A stretch of DNA of 64,000 bases. It comes from Firmicutes bacterium UBA2058 (lineage in GTDB: Bacteria > Bacillota > Clostridia > Tissierellales > Sedimentibacteraceae). This document shows, in pieces, positions 53,377-62,095 of the stretch. How positions within the stretch are numbered: the first letter of the stretch is position 1; every line of letters starts with the position of its first letter. The stretch is from positions 1 through 64,000 of the forward strand of contig DDAM01000033.1 in the NCBI GenBank assembly GCA_002332905.1. Reading direction: 5' to 3'. The position numbers and the translations under genes are program-made. Under the pieces are notes generated by a model, which was not told where the DNA came from, did not search any database, and worked only from the letters and a program-made list of their open reading frames with translations.

Positions 53377-54324
53377 CTATCTTAATGTCTTGCTTTTATT
53401 AACAACACCTGAATTATATAAAAAGAGCACATCCTGATTATTAAATTCAATATAATTATTTAACAATGAGGTCATTAAATATCTAACATCCACTAAGGTT
53501 ATTTTTTGATATTCACTAATAATTAATGGTGTTAAACAACTTGCGAAGGAATCCCTAAAAATTATAAGCTCCTTTCCATTGTTTACCATTTTGTTTGTTA
53601 TTTTTATTATGGGAGATACACCAGATAAAAAAACGTCATATTGAATTTCTGTATTCAATTTAATTTCATCATATACTTTATTAAAATATGGGTTTCTGTG
53701 ATTTTCTACTACTGCGTTGTCTGTATATTCATTTACTAAATAATGTAGCTTTTCACTTATTGTATCATTTTCTAGATACTTCATATAATAACCTCTAAAT
53801 GAATTGTAAGTAACTTTTTTGAAATTAGATTTTGATATTTTAAAATCTAAATACTCACCTATTCTATTAACAGTATCTATTAATTTTTCCTGCTTCCAAT
53901 GGTTATCTGTGTAAAAGTAATCATCTAAGCTTAATGTATCTTTAATTTTTATATATTTTATATTTTCATTAATATTTTCATTTAAAATATCTATCATTCT
54001 ATCATAGTCTAAAGTTGGATATCCATAATCCTTTACATAATAGCTTTTATCAGGCACAACTGCAAAAAACACATTTTCGTGATTATGTAAATACATATCA
54101 TATATTTTGTTAAGCTTTTTAGCCATCAATTCTACTGAACTTTCATCTAGTGGATATAAAGACTTAAAATAATGTTTTCCAATAGAATACATGCCTTCTT
54201 TTTCAAGCTCTACTAATTCATCATAATTTGTACTAGTAAACTTATATACCAACAGGCATGCTATTACTATTAATAAAATAAGCACACTAATTACTATAAA
54301 ATTCTTTCTATTAAGTTTTTTCAT
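53377..54324 (-). CDS. DHHW/SGNH-type extracytoplasmic protein
   Basis: About 315 residues with an N-terminal membrane anchor (about 8-28). YFYTDNHWKQEK resembles the His motif of DHHW/AlgX-J-like SGNH proteins, and FRDSFASCLTPL resembles the nucleophile Ser block (GDSF). These fold as O-acetyltransferases or esterases of surface polymers; the substrate is unknown. The start at 54324 has GGAGG; the longer frame to 54402 lacks a site. Confidence 0.78.
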   Translation of the reverse strand: MKKLNRKNFIVISVLILLIVIACLLVYKFTSTNYDELVELEKEGMYSIGKHYFKSLYPLDESSVELMAKKLNKIYDMYLHNHENVFFAVVPDKSYYVKDYGYPTLDYDRMIDILNENINENIKYIKIKDTLSLDDYFYTDNHWKQEKLIDTVNRIGEYLDFKISKSNFKKVTYNSFRGYYMKYLENDTISEKLHYLVNEYTDNAVVENHRNPYFNKVYDEIKLNTEIQYDVFLSGVSPIIKITNKMVNNGKELIIFRDSFASCLTPLIISEYQKITLVDVRYLMTSLLNNYIEFNNQDVLFLYNSGVVNKSKTLR

Positions 54325-54427
54325 TTTTGTCCTCCAGTTAATTTTGTCATTTGTGTATAGCAACACAATTATAAATACTATCATAACTTGTAAATTTTTC
54401 AACTAGAAAAGACAAAATTCGATTATA

Positions 54428-54477
54428 AAAAAATAACTAAAATGTAAATTTATTGAAATATTTTACATTTTAGTTAT
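54428..54477 (-). terminator. Terminator after the DUF6886-like gene
   Basis: AACTAAAATGTAAA pairs with TTTACATTTTAGTT and is followed by TATTTTTTT on the minus strand. Confidence 0.9.
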
Positions 54478-54483
54478 CTTGTT

Positions 54484-55008
54484 CTATTCTTTTTTACACT
54501 TAGCAAATCCCATTCTACACATTGACCAATCAAAGGATGTTTTTTTTATTTCATCACAAATATCCCAAAGATTATCTACTATTCTTAACTCAACATTTCT
54601 TTTAAATAATTCATTAAACAAATCATCTAGTTCATATACTAGAATTGGAACCTGTGGTGTTTTTGAAACATAATATCCAGCTATCTCATCTTGCAATTCA
54701 AATTCATCCTCATCAAATTCGTATAAATAAAGTTTTGTATTTTTCATAGCATCAAACCAACTATTTTCTATAACTACTACATGGGATATACTTTTTGATG
54801 ATATGTATTTATCTATATCTTCTTTAGATGTATTTCTACCTATATGATACGTAACTCTTGGACAATTCCTTGGTGTCAAAAAATTTGGCAGGCATTTTTC
54901 ATTTATAGCCCAAACTAGCTCAACTGATTTATCTAAATCATCTCTAGTAGGAGTCCTAGGATTGAAAATTTCAATATTACTTTCCTCACTTACATGATAT
55001 AGCTTCAT
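54484..55008 (-). CDS. DUF6886-like protein
   Basis: 174 residues beginning MKLYHVSEESNIEIFNPR and containing VWAINEKCLPNFLTPRNCPR, features of the DUF6886 family of uncharacterised cytosolic proteins. The start MxLYHVSE resembles folds of ADP-ribosyl-like proteins, but no catalytic site is shown. GGAGG before ATG 55008. Last of a group of small genes. Confidence 0.7.
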   Translation of the reverse strand: MKLYHVSEESNIEIFNPRTPTRDDLDKSVELVWAINEKCLPNFLTPRNCPRVTYHIGRNTSKEDIDKYISSKSISHVVVIENSWFDAMKNTKLYLYEFDEDEFELQDEIAGYYVSKTPQVPILVYELDDLFNELFKRNVELRIVDNLWDICDEIKKTSFDWSMCRMGFAKCKKE

Positions 55009-55020
55009 ATTCCCTCCATT

Positions 55021-55443
55021 TTATACTTTTATAGAAATGCTTCTTATTGCAGATATTATAATTATTGATGTCATAACTAATATATCTATTATAGTTGAAA
55101 TTTTTAAAAAATAACTAATTATACAATATACAAAAGAAATAATAGTTCCTTTAAAAAATAGTTTTAAATGTTCCAAAGCGTACTTTTTTCTTTGTTCACT
55201 AGTCATTGATTTTGCTTTTTCATAGCTCATTCCATTAATCCAATATATTCTTTCGGTTTTGTACATAATATAAAACAAAAATATTAAAGCTACATTTAAT
55301 AATATTATTTCAAATTTTACTGAAAATGAAATAGATGTATTAGGAAAATATTCTTCTGTTAAATATCCTCCACCGAATAAAATAATAAATAAAAAAACAA
55401 TCCAAAGCATAAATAATTTATATGATTTCTTCTGATATTCCAT
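55021..55443 (-). CDS. Small membrane protein
   Basis: 140 residues with four predicted helices (about 12-28, 42-60, 92-110 and 115-132) and a basic loop SMTSEQRKKYALEHLK between helices 2 and 3. Not recognised. ATG at 55443 has AGAGG. Twelve bases separate it from the next gene; likely one transcript. Confidence 0.6.
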   Translation of the reverse strand: MEYQKKSYKLFMLWIVFLFIILFGGGYLTEEYFPNTSISFSVKFEIILLNVALIFLFYIMYKTERIYWINGMSYEKAKSMTSEQRKKYALEHLKLFFKGTIISFVYCIISYFLKISTIIDILVMTSIIIISAIRSISIKV

Positions 55444-55463
55444 GATGTTTCCTCTTTTCGATG

Positions 55464-55865
55464 TTATTCTTTATCCGCATAAGTTGTATATATTTCCTCT
55501 AGACGCTCATATTTAAAATTTTTATTAATAACTTCATAAATATTGTCTGTATCCCTATACAAATAAAGTAAACCATTTTTATCAATAGATAAAATAGCTT
55601 TTTCTTTTTTATCTTCATAAAAAACAATGTTTATAGTTGATGAGATATCTATTTCGTCATCAGTTTTCTTTAATTTTAAAGTATTATAAATAGCAGTTAA
55701 TTCCTTAACTATTTCTTCATCCTCAATAACTACAGAATAGCTTCTATTAGTATAAAACATTACCGCAGCATCAGTTGTTATTTTTTCTGGTGATAGGCTA
55801 TTTAATGAACAACCAGAAAATGTGAGTGATATAACTAGGATTAATAAAAAACATTTTTTTTTCAT
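55464..55865 (-). CDS. Small lipoprotein
   Basis: 133 residues with a signal peptide and lipobox (TFSGC, Cys 19). The mature part is a small alpha/beta domain (YSVVIEDEEIVKELTAIYN, then INIVFYEDKKEKAILSIDK) resembling short Firmicutes lipoproteins such as DUF5301; function unknown. AGGAGA before ATG 55865. Confidence 0.65.
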   Translation of the reverse strand: MKKKCFLLILVISLTFSGCSLNSLSPEKITTDAAVMFYTNRSYSVVIEDEEIVKELTAIYNTLKLKKTDDEIDISSTINIVFYEDKKEKAILSIDKNGLLYLYRDTDNIYEVINKNFKYERLEEIYTTYADKE

Positions 55866-55932
55866 ATTACATCATCTCCTAAATAAAATTATTACAAATT
55901 ACTTAATATAACATTACTTTTTGTAAAATTTA

Positions 55933-56232
55933 CTATAATACTTTTTTAATTAAGTATTTTATTAAATCAAAAATTAAACCATATATAATAAATGTTATGA
56001 CACTTCCTATGTACCAAAATATCGAAATGCTACCAAGTATAGTTCTAGAAGGTATTTGTATTCCTAAATTCATGAATTCACGACCTACATCTGATTTAGA
56101 TATTATATCTAATATAGGATTAAAGCTAATTAATACAATACTTTTTGAATCTTGCCCTATCTGATGTAGATATATTATCAAAAAACTTATTAATACGAAA
56201 TAAAAAGTAAAACTCTTTAATATTTTTTTCAA
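55933..56232 (-). CDS. Small membrane protein
   Basis: 99 residues with helices at about 8-24 and 68-90. TTG start at 56232 with AAGGAGAAG. No family recognised. It lies between a kinase-like gene and a lipoprotein gene on the same strand, spacing 30 and 67 bases. Confidence 0.55.
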   Translation of the reverse strand: MKKILKSFTFYFVLISFLIIYLHQIGQDSKSIVLISFNPILDIISKSDVGREFMNLGIQIPSRTILGSISIFWYIGSVITFIIYGLIFDLIKYLIKKVL

Positions 56233-56262
56233 TTGACTTCTCCTTATTAATTTATATTTATA

Positions 56263-56805
56263 CTAATTTATATTTATAAGTATTTCATCAACTATTTCAC
56301 AGATTGTTTTTTCTCCTGTATATATTATGTGTTTTGCAGCCTGCCTACTTGTTAGAGAGTTGATAAATATACGATTTAAATCAATATCATCATCTTCATT
56401 TCTCTCAGAAAGTAGCTTTAAAGACAAATCTACATCTTCATAAGGCATAAGAAGAAAGCTATATTTTTGTGACTTAACAATACTTAAGAATTCCTTAACC
56501 TGTTCCTCATTATCATATACACTTTGTCCACCACCAAAATCAATTATAGCATCATCGTTTTCTTCTAAAAGCTTTTTTACAGAATATAATTCAAAGGGTT
56601 TTTGATACTGGTACCACCCCATTATACCATACTTTTCATATTTTTCTTCACATTTTTCCAATGAAAATCCAATTTGTTCATAAATTCTTCTTTTTTCCTC
56701 TTTCATCTCTACTAATTTTTTACCCGTTCTCCTAGCTAGTTCTTTGCAAACAGATGTTTTTCCAACACCAATTGGTCCCATTACTAAAATATTATTATTT
56801 CTCAT
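56263..56805 (-). CDS. Shikimate-kinase-like nucleotide-binding protein
   Basis: About 180 residues. P-loop GPIGVGKTS (10-18) and DFGGGQSVY are like shikimate kinase (Gly-Gly-Gly substrate loop), but it stands outside an aromatic-acid operon and is divergent, so the substrate is unsure. The start at 56805 has GGGAGG; the frame runs six codons further. Confidence 0.72.
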   Translation of the reverse strand: MRNNNILVMGPIGVGKTSVCKELARRTGKKLVEMKEEKRRIYEQIGFSLEKCEEKYEKYGIMGWYQYQKPFELYSVKKLLEENDDAIIDFGGGQSVYDNEEQVKEFLSIVKSQKYSFLLMPYEDVDLSLKLLSERNEDDDIDLNRIFINSLTSRQAAKHIIYTGEKTICEIVDEILININ

Positions 56806-56963
56806 GATGACCTCCCAAATCATATGGTTTAATAATACATATTATTTCAATTCACAATCCTATCGCAGTAAAATTTAATGAAAAGCTTTTCATGTTTCGA
56901 TACTTAATTATAACAAAGTAACAAATTTACAACAACTATTTTTTTATTACAATATTTTTAATC

Positions 56964-56993
56964 AAAAAAAGAAGATAAATTCAATTATCTTCT
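56964..56993 (-). terminator. Terminator after mscL
   Basis: GAAGATAA pairs with TTATCTTC, followed by TTTTTTT on the minus strand. Confidence 0.85.
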
Positions 56994-57026
56994 ATAGCTT
57001 GTACAATATTTTTATAATTCTTTATA

Positions 57027-57437
57027 TTACTGTAATGTAGATGTACAATGTTTACAACGAGTTGCATCTTTTGAAATTTCGCTTAAGCAATAAGGGCAAA
57101 TCTTTGTAGTAGGCTCTACCACAACAGGTTTTTCCTTCTTTCCAAAATCTCTAGCCTTATTAATTAATTTAATCATAATAAAGATTACAAATGCCATTAA
57201 TACAAAATTAATAATTGCGGAAATAAATGAACCGTATTTTACGGCAACTTCACCTATCATAAATACATTGTTACTTAAGTCTTGATTTGCAAATAGTCCA
57301 ATAAGTGGTGTAATAATGTCATTTACTAGAGAATCAACTATATCTTTAAAAGCACCTCCTATAACAACACCGACTGCCATGTCAATTACATTGCCACGAA
57401 CAGCAAAATCTCTAAATTCTGATAAAAATTTTTTCAT
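57027..57437 (-). CDS. mscL: Large-conductance mechanosensitive channel with zinc-ribbon tail
   Basis: 136 residues. The first helix FRDFAVRGNVIDMAVGVVIG and second helix (about 70-95) make the pentameric pore that opens on osmotic shock. The C-terminal CPYCLSEISKDATRCKHC is an added zinc ribbon seen in some Firmicutes MscL, replacing the usual cytoplasmic helix bundle. AGGAGA before ATG 57437. Confidence 0.95.
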   Translation of the reverse strand: MKKFLSEFRDFAVRGNVIDMAVGVVIGGAFKDIVDSLVNDIITPLIGLFANQDLSNNVFMIGEVAVKYGSFISAIINFVLMAFVIFIMIKLINKARDFGKKEKPVVVEPTTKICPYCLSEISKDATRCKHCTSTLQ

Positions 57438-57536
57438 TTGTACTCTCCTTATATAATAAATTTAGGTTGATTAAGGTAACCTATAATCCTTAGTTAACAG
57501 TATATTTATACAGGATATTACTGTATAATAATTTTA

Positions 57537-57675
57537 TTAGATAGAGTGTCATCGTACTCTCCTTGAGGCTATAGACCTCGTACTTGAAAGACTGATGCTC
57601 TTCTGATAAACTGTTTACGAATAAGTTAGATGTTGACTCTTACACCGTTTATCAGGCCAGAGGATTTCTATCTAA
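57537..57675 (+). ncRNA. Candidate IS110 bridge RNA
   Basis: A noncoding leader with nested stems: outer TTAGATAGA/TCTATCTAA (57537-57545, 57667-57675), hairpins GAGT/ACTC (57544-57559) and GAGG/CCTC (57565-57579), and a larger CTCT-GATAAAC/GTTTATC-AGAG stem (57598-57662) with an open inner loop. IS110-group elements encode bridge RNA upstream of the recombinase gene, and this layout fits. Which loops pair with target and donor cannot be assigned by eye. Confidence 0.55.
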
Positions 57676-57697
57676 AATCTTTGTATAGGTGGTTTCT

Positions 57698-58895
57698 ATG
57701 TTTTATTTAGGTATTAATATTGGTAAAAACACACATGTGGCCTCTCTAATGGATGAAAAGGCAAAGTAATTTTCAAAGCATTTTCTTTTTCCAACACCAC
57801 AGAAGGAGCTATTCTCTTATGGACAAACTGTCTTCATTCAAAGATAACCTTGAAGTTGGAATGGAAGCTACAGGTCATTACTGGCTATCACTTTATTCAT
57901 TTCTTCTTGAACAGAAATTATTAATTCATGTTGTAAATCCTATTCAAACAGATGGTTGGAGAAAAGGAACAGAGATTCGAAAACGTAAAACAGATATTAT
58001 TGATTCTATTCTTATTGCGGATCTCATTCGTTATGGTGATTTCTTAGAAACCTCTCTATCTGACGAAGATACACTCTCCTTGCGAAACCTTGCCAGGTTT
58101 AGGAGTTATTTAATAAGCTCTATTGGTGATTTAAAACGCAAAACAATTTGTGTATTGGATCAAGTTTTTCCTGAGTACGCATCCACGTTTTCCAATATCT
58201 TTGGTCAAACATCAAAGGAACTTCTTTTGTCTTTTTCTAATCCATCTGATTATGAAAATATTTCTTCTGAGAAACTTGACAAAGTCCTCGCGAATATAAC
58301 TATGAAAAAAACTGCTTCTAAGAAAATCTTAGAACTTTCTAATAAGGCTAAGTCTTCTTTTGGTATAACTTTTTGCCTTGACAGTTTTTCTTTTCAATTA
58401 AAATTACTCATCGAACAAATATCTTTCATAGAAAATCAAGTAAAGGATGTAGAATCAGAAATTAGTTTATTAATAGAAAAAATTAACACCCCTATTACTT
58501 CCATTCCAGGTATAGGAATGGTTACAGCTGCTACAATCCTTGGTAAAATTGGAGATATTAATAGATTTAATTCTCCTTCTAAATTGGTTGCATACGCTGG
58601 ACTTGATGCTACAGTATCTCAATCTGGTGAATATGAGTCTACGACGAACCGTTTGAGTAAGCGTGGGTCTCCGTATCTTCGTAAAGCACTTTATCAGGCT
58701 GCCTTTATTGCCTTAAGCCATGATCCTGTTTTTAAGTCTTATTATCAGAAAAAGCGTTCTGAAGGAAAACATCATATGGTAGCTACCAATGCTTACCAGC
58801 TTCTCTTTCTATCCTACCTATTAGGCCTTTTTGTTGTGCATAAAAATTTATTACCTATTCATGAAATTTACATAAATTACCTATTGATTTTTTAG
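57698..58895 (+). pseudogene. IS110-family transposase with frameshifts and active-site change
   Basis: The ATG at 57698 (AGGTGG site) reads MFYLGINIGKNTHVASLMDE and then stops at TAA. One base is missing in the A-run at 57756-57759 and another in the TT at 57812-57813; with both restored the frame joins the long ORF that continues through VGMEATGHYW and KTDIIDSILIADLI. The first catalytic Asp (GIDIGK) is Asn. The C-terminal Tnp_20 domain with SKRGSPYLRKAL is intact. Not expected to be active. Confidence 0.85.
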
Positions 58896-59001
58896 TTAGT
58901 CTTTCATTTAAACAAATCTTTATTTGATATTACATTATTTATTACTTTTTTTATACTTATACCCTTTTATTTAACTTGTATTATTATAACATACTTAAAT
59001 A

Positions 59002-59040
59002 AAAAATGTTAGCAATTATATATTTTCCTAACATTTTTTT
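59002..59040 (+). terminator. Terminator right of the IS110 element
   Basis: AAAAATGTTAG and CTAACATTTTT form the stem with a T-run; symmetrical, so it can act in both directions. 58896-59001 shows nothing else. Confidence 0.7.
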
Positions 59041-59130
59041 AAATTTCATTTTAATTTTTCCTCTAGTGTAATTATTGGGTCATTTTCTATCACACCTAAT
59101 TAGACGAGAGAATAATTAAATAGTTTTTTA

Positions 59131-59166
59131 AATAAAAATGACTAACCAAAATATTGATTAGCCATT
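59131..59166 (-). terminator. Terminator after perR-like gene
   Basis: AATGGCTAATC pairs (with two G-T pairs) with GGTTAGTCATT, followed by TTTATTT on the minus strand. Confidence 0.7.
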
Positions 59167-59171
59167 AATTA

Positions 59172-59561
59172 TTATTTATTCTTATTGCAACAGTTATGAC
59201 ATATTCCTTTGAACACTACATCATGACTTAGTATTTTATATTTAGTCAATTCAGCTACTTTATCATCTAGATCCTGCATATAATCTAAGTTTACATCTAC
59301 AAACTCTTTGCAATTCATGCATTTAATATGATAATGCTTTTCTAATGTATGGTCAAACCTATCAGCTGCATCTGGGACTGAAATTTTTACCAAAATTCCA
59401 TCCTCAGCTAAAGAGTTTAAGTTTCTATATACTGTACCCATGCTTATATTTGGATGCATTTGTACCACATAATTATATACATCATCTGCCGTAGGATGAT
59501 TACCTAGCTGTCTAACTGCATTTAATACAAGCTGTCCCTGAATTGTATTTCTTTTTCTCAT
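59172..59561 (-). CDS. perR: PerR-type Fur-family regulator
   Basis: 129 residues. A winged-helix DNA-binding half with NISMGTVYRNLNSLAEDG precedes a metal-binding half. The Asp in DRFDH (Fur proteins have Glu), the HYH pair and the two CxxC zinc pairs (CMNC, CHNC) suit a peroxide sensor. It lies 80 bases after the reverse rubrerythrin gene, a peroxidase often in the PerR regulon. ATG at 59561 has AGAGG. Confidence 0.85.
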   Translation of the reverse strand: MRKRNTIQGQLVLNAVRQLGNHPTADDVYNYVVQMHPNISMGTVYRNLNSLAEDGILVKISVPDAADRFDHTLEKHYHIKCMNCKEFVDVNLDYMQDLDDKVAELTKYKILSHDVVFKGICHNCCNKNK

Positions 59562-59642
59562 ATTAGACCTCTTTTTAAAAATTTAATCAAGCACTATAAT
59601 ATTATGCTCATAATTTGCAAGGTCAGTACTTATCTATTATTG

Positions 59643-60188
59643 TTAAGCAAAATATCTTTTTAATAATCCTTCAAAAGCTTTACCATGTCTTGCTTCATCT
59701 TTTGCCATTTCATGAACTGTATCATGAATTGCATCTAAGTTTAATTTTTTTGCAAGTGTTGCTAATTCCTTCTTACCAGCTGTTGCTCCATTTTCTGCTG
59801 CAACTCTCATTTCAAGATTTTTCTTAGTTGAGTTAGTTACAACTTCACCTAATAATTCAGCAAATTTAGCTGCATGCTCTGCTTCTTCATAGGCTGCTTT
59901 TTCCCAATATAATCCTATTTCTGGATACCCTTCTCTATGAGCAACTCTAGCCATTGCTAAGTACATACCAACTTCTGTACATTCTCCTTCGAAGTTTGCT
60001 CTTAATCCTTTTATAACTTCTTCATCAACACCTTGTGCTATACCAACAACATGCTCGTCAGCCCAAACTAAACCTTCTGTTGATTGCTCAACAAACATAT
60101 CTGATTTCACATGACATACTGGGCACTCAGCTGGTGCAGAATCTCCTTCATGAACATGACCACAAACTTTACATACAAATTTTTTCAT
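59643..60188 (-). CDS. Reverse rubrerythrin (N-terminal rubredoxin domain)
   Basis: 181 residues. Residues 6-25 hold the rubredoxin-like iron site (C6, C9, C22, C25) ahead of the diiron four-helix domain (ECTEVGMYLAMARVAHREG, EEAEHAAKF, MAKDEARHG). This reversed order is the NADH peroxidase/oxidase of clostridia such as C. acetobutylicum. GGAGG before ATG 60188. The 60189-60400 region is AT-rich; possible PerR-like palindromes there are too weak to call. Confidence 0.93.
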   Translation of the reverse strand: MKKFVCKVCGHVHEGDSAPAECPVCHVKSDMFVEQSTEGLVWADEHVVGIAQGVDEEVIKGLRANFEGECTEVGMYLAMARVAHREGYPEIGLYWEKAAYEEAEHAAKFAELLGEVVTNSTKKNLEMRVAAENGATAGKKELATLAKKLNLDAIHDTVHEMAKDEARHGKAFEGLLKRYFA

Positions 60189-60400
60189 ATTAATTATCCT
60201 CCAAGTAATTTTAATTTCAAATTTTTCAAGCGAAAATATATCGCATTCCTTAATGATAATATATACTATTTAGGAAAGTTTGTCAATAAGTTTTTTAAAA
60301 ATTTTTACTATTTAATTAAAATTATTTATTAGCAAAAATTATCATTATAAAATATATGTAAATTTTGTTGATATATTAACGAATTATTATGAATTATATA

Positions 60401-61153
60401 TTATTTATAAACAAATTTACATGTAAAACATAGATTATTTTCTATTTTTCCGATTATATAATATTCATTACATTCTTCTCTATACCCAAAAATCCTTATT
60501 ACTACATCAAGTTTAGCTTCCTTAATATAATTTATATAAAAATCAGTATATATTTTATCTTTCATATTATTTGGCAAGAAATCAATTGCAATATTTGCAT
60601 AATTGGCATTATTAAGATGTCCATTAGCATCAAGGTCTGTGTATAATATAATTCTTTCACCTAATGCAATAAGTTTTTCTTCATTAAAATGTATTCTGAC
60701 ACAAGGTTCACAATCCAAAATCCTTTCACTTGCTCCTATATCAGTTAATGTAAAATTCCTTGGTCTTATAATCTTCCGTGTAACAGGATTAATTATAAGC
60801 CATGTACTTGATACTAGAATGCATGCTTCATTATTTGAATCTATAACTTCATAATCACGTAAAACATATCCATCCTTAATTCCCTTCTCCCATGTTTTAA
60901 AGGTTATAATCTCATCTACAATTGGTATCCTATAAAAACGAAAATGATAACGAGCAAGTATAAACACCTGCTTAGCTTCTACCATTTTATCATGAGAAAA
61001 TCCTCTAGCTGTATAGTCCTTACCAGCTATATCAGAAGCGAAACCCATAATAGCTGACAATTTAACCTTTTTATTGCTATCACAATCTCTAAAATTTATC
61101 TCAATTTCTTTTTTATACACTTCATTGTCATGCCACGTTCTAAGTATATTCAT
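60401..61153 (-). CDS. Acyl-ACP thioesterase
   Basis: About 250 residues with two hot-dog domains (FRDCDSNKKVKLSAIMGFAS, and YTDLDANGHLNNANYANI which carries the Asn/His-type active site). It frees fatty acids from acyl-ACP for membrane or exported lipid. The start at 61153 has AAGGAGAG; the frame extends 20 codons upstream without a site. Confidence 0.88.
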   Translation of the reverse strand: MNILRTWHDNEVYKKEIEINFRDCDSNKKVKLSAIMGFASDIAGKDYTARGFSHDKMVEAKQVFILARYHFRFYRIPIVDEIITFKTWEKGIKDGYVLRDYEVIDSNNEACILVSSTWLIINPVTRKIIRPRNFTLTDIGASERILDCEPCVRIHFNEEKLIALGERIILYTDLDANGHLNNANYANIAIDFLPNNMKDKIYTDFYINYIKEAKLDVVIRIFGYREECNEYYIIGKIENNLCFTCKFVYK

Positions 61154-61232
61154 TTCAACTCTCCTTCTGTAATATAATAATTTAATTATAACACTGTAAT
61201 AAATTTCAAACAAATAATATTATATTTTAAAT

Positions 61233-61293
61233 AAAAAATTATTGCTAAAGGGAGGAATTAACTTTCCTTTCTTCTTCCCGTTGCAATAATTTA
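61233..61293 (-). terminator. Stem after the HTH-desulfoferrodoxin gene
   Basis: AATTATTGC and GCAATAATT pair with an inner GGG-GGAA/TTCC-CCC-like helix; a T-rich run follows on the minus strand. It could end transcription in both directions. Confidence 0.65.
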
Positions 61294-61327
61294 TTAAATA
61301 CTTTTCTATTTTTAATTATTAGATTAG

Positions 61328-61912
61328 TTAAATCTTCTGTTTCATCAATCCATGCTTACTGCAATAATAATAAAGCTCACCCTTACGCATTATTGGAATT
61401 CTTACCTCTGCGTTTTGTTCTGGGTATAATTTAACTAAATGAACTCTATCAAACATTACATATGCAATAAATGATATATAATGCTCCTTTGTCATCTCAT
61501 GATTAAAAGTTATATAATAGTCATTTTCAACCTGCGTAGCTTGCATATTATGTTCTTCATTAATCTCTTGAACCTGTAAAGACTCTAACTTTCGTCCACA
61601 GCATGATATTTCGCCTAAACCTGTAGAAGTAATAATATTTCCACAAGCAGAACAAACATAAAATTTAATTCTTTTCATATTTCCTCCGTCAGTATCGTTT
61701 ATAGATAAATCTCCTTGTAAAATTTTTTCAATATTTACATCAAATATATCAGAAAGCTCAGAAAGCAAAGAAATATCAGGACATCCTAAGCCTCTTTCCC
61801 ATTTCGAAACAGTTTTGTCACTTATATTCATTTTATCAGCAATTTCTTTTTGTGTCATATGCTTTTCCTTGCGCAAATCATAAAGAAGCTTACCAACTTT
61901 AGTACAGTCCAT
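61328..61912 (-). CDS. Helix-turn-helix protein fused to desulfoferrodoxin-like domain
   Basis: About 194 residues. Residues 5-65 are an XRE helix-turn-helix (MTQKEIADKMNISDKTVSKW). Residues 84-105 match the desulfoferrodoxin N-domain (C87, C90, C104, C105). The rest matches superoxide reductase with all likely iron ligands: H121 (EEH), H138 (NHEM), H144 (KEHY), C184 and H187 (CSKHG). A redox-sensing regulator or DNA-bound superoxide reductase is suggested. The start at 61912 has GAGGTGAG. It is near perR and rubrerythrin genes. Confidence 0.88.
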   Translation of the reverse strand: MDCTKVGKLLYDLRKEKHMTQKEIADKMNISDKTVSKWERGLGCPDISLLSELSDIFDVNIEKILQGDLSINDTDGGNMKRIKFYVCSACGNIITSTGLGEISCCGRKLESLQVQEINEEHNMQATQVENDYYITFNHEMTKEHYISFIAYVMFDRVHLVKLYPEQNAEVRIPIMRKGELYYYCSKHGLMKQKI

Positions 61913-62095
61913 ATTACTCACCTCTTTTACCATTATATTAAACTTTCATTCTTCTTTATTGATATCCTACTTACGTTTTGCTCATATCTAATTATATATT
62001 ATACAGATTATTTTTTCTATAAACGTTCCGTAGAGTTTATCAAAATAAATCTCAGAAATCATAATAAATCTTATTCTCAACTGCATATGAAGAAG

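Larger units (their letters stand above)
57537..58895 (+). mobile_element. Decayed IS110-family element
   Basis: Contains a structured leader (57537-57675) and a broken transposase gene. IS110 elements lack terminal inverted repeats, so exact ends cannot be fixed; the right end may run to about 58960. It sits between mscL and perR. No target duplication is expected or seen. Confidence 0.75.

Noticed and set aside
60189..60400. PerR or Fur box upstream of the reverse rubrerythrin gene
   Set aside because: Only loose palindromes such as ATTATCATTATAA are present; in DNA this AT-rich they are not distinguishable from chance.
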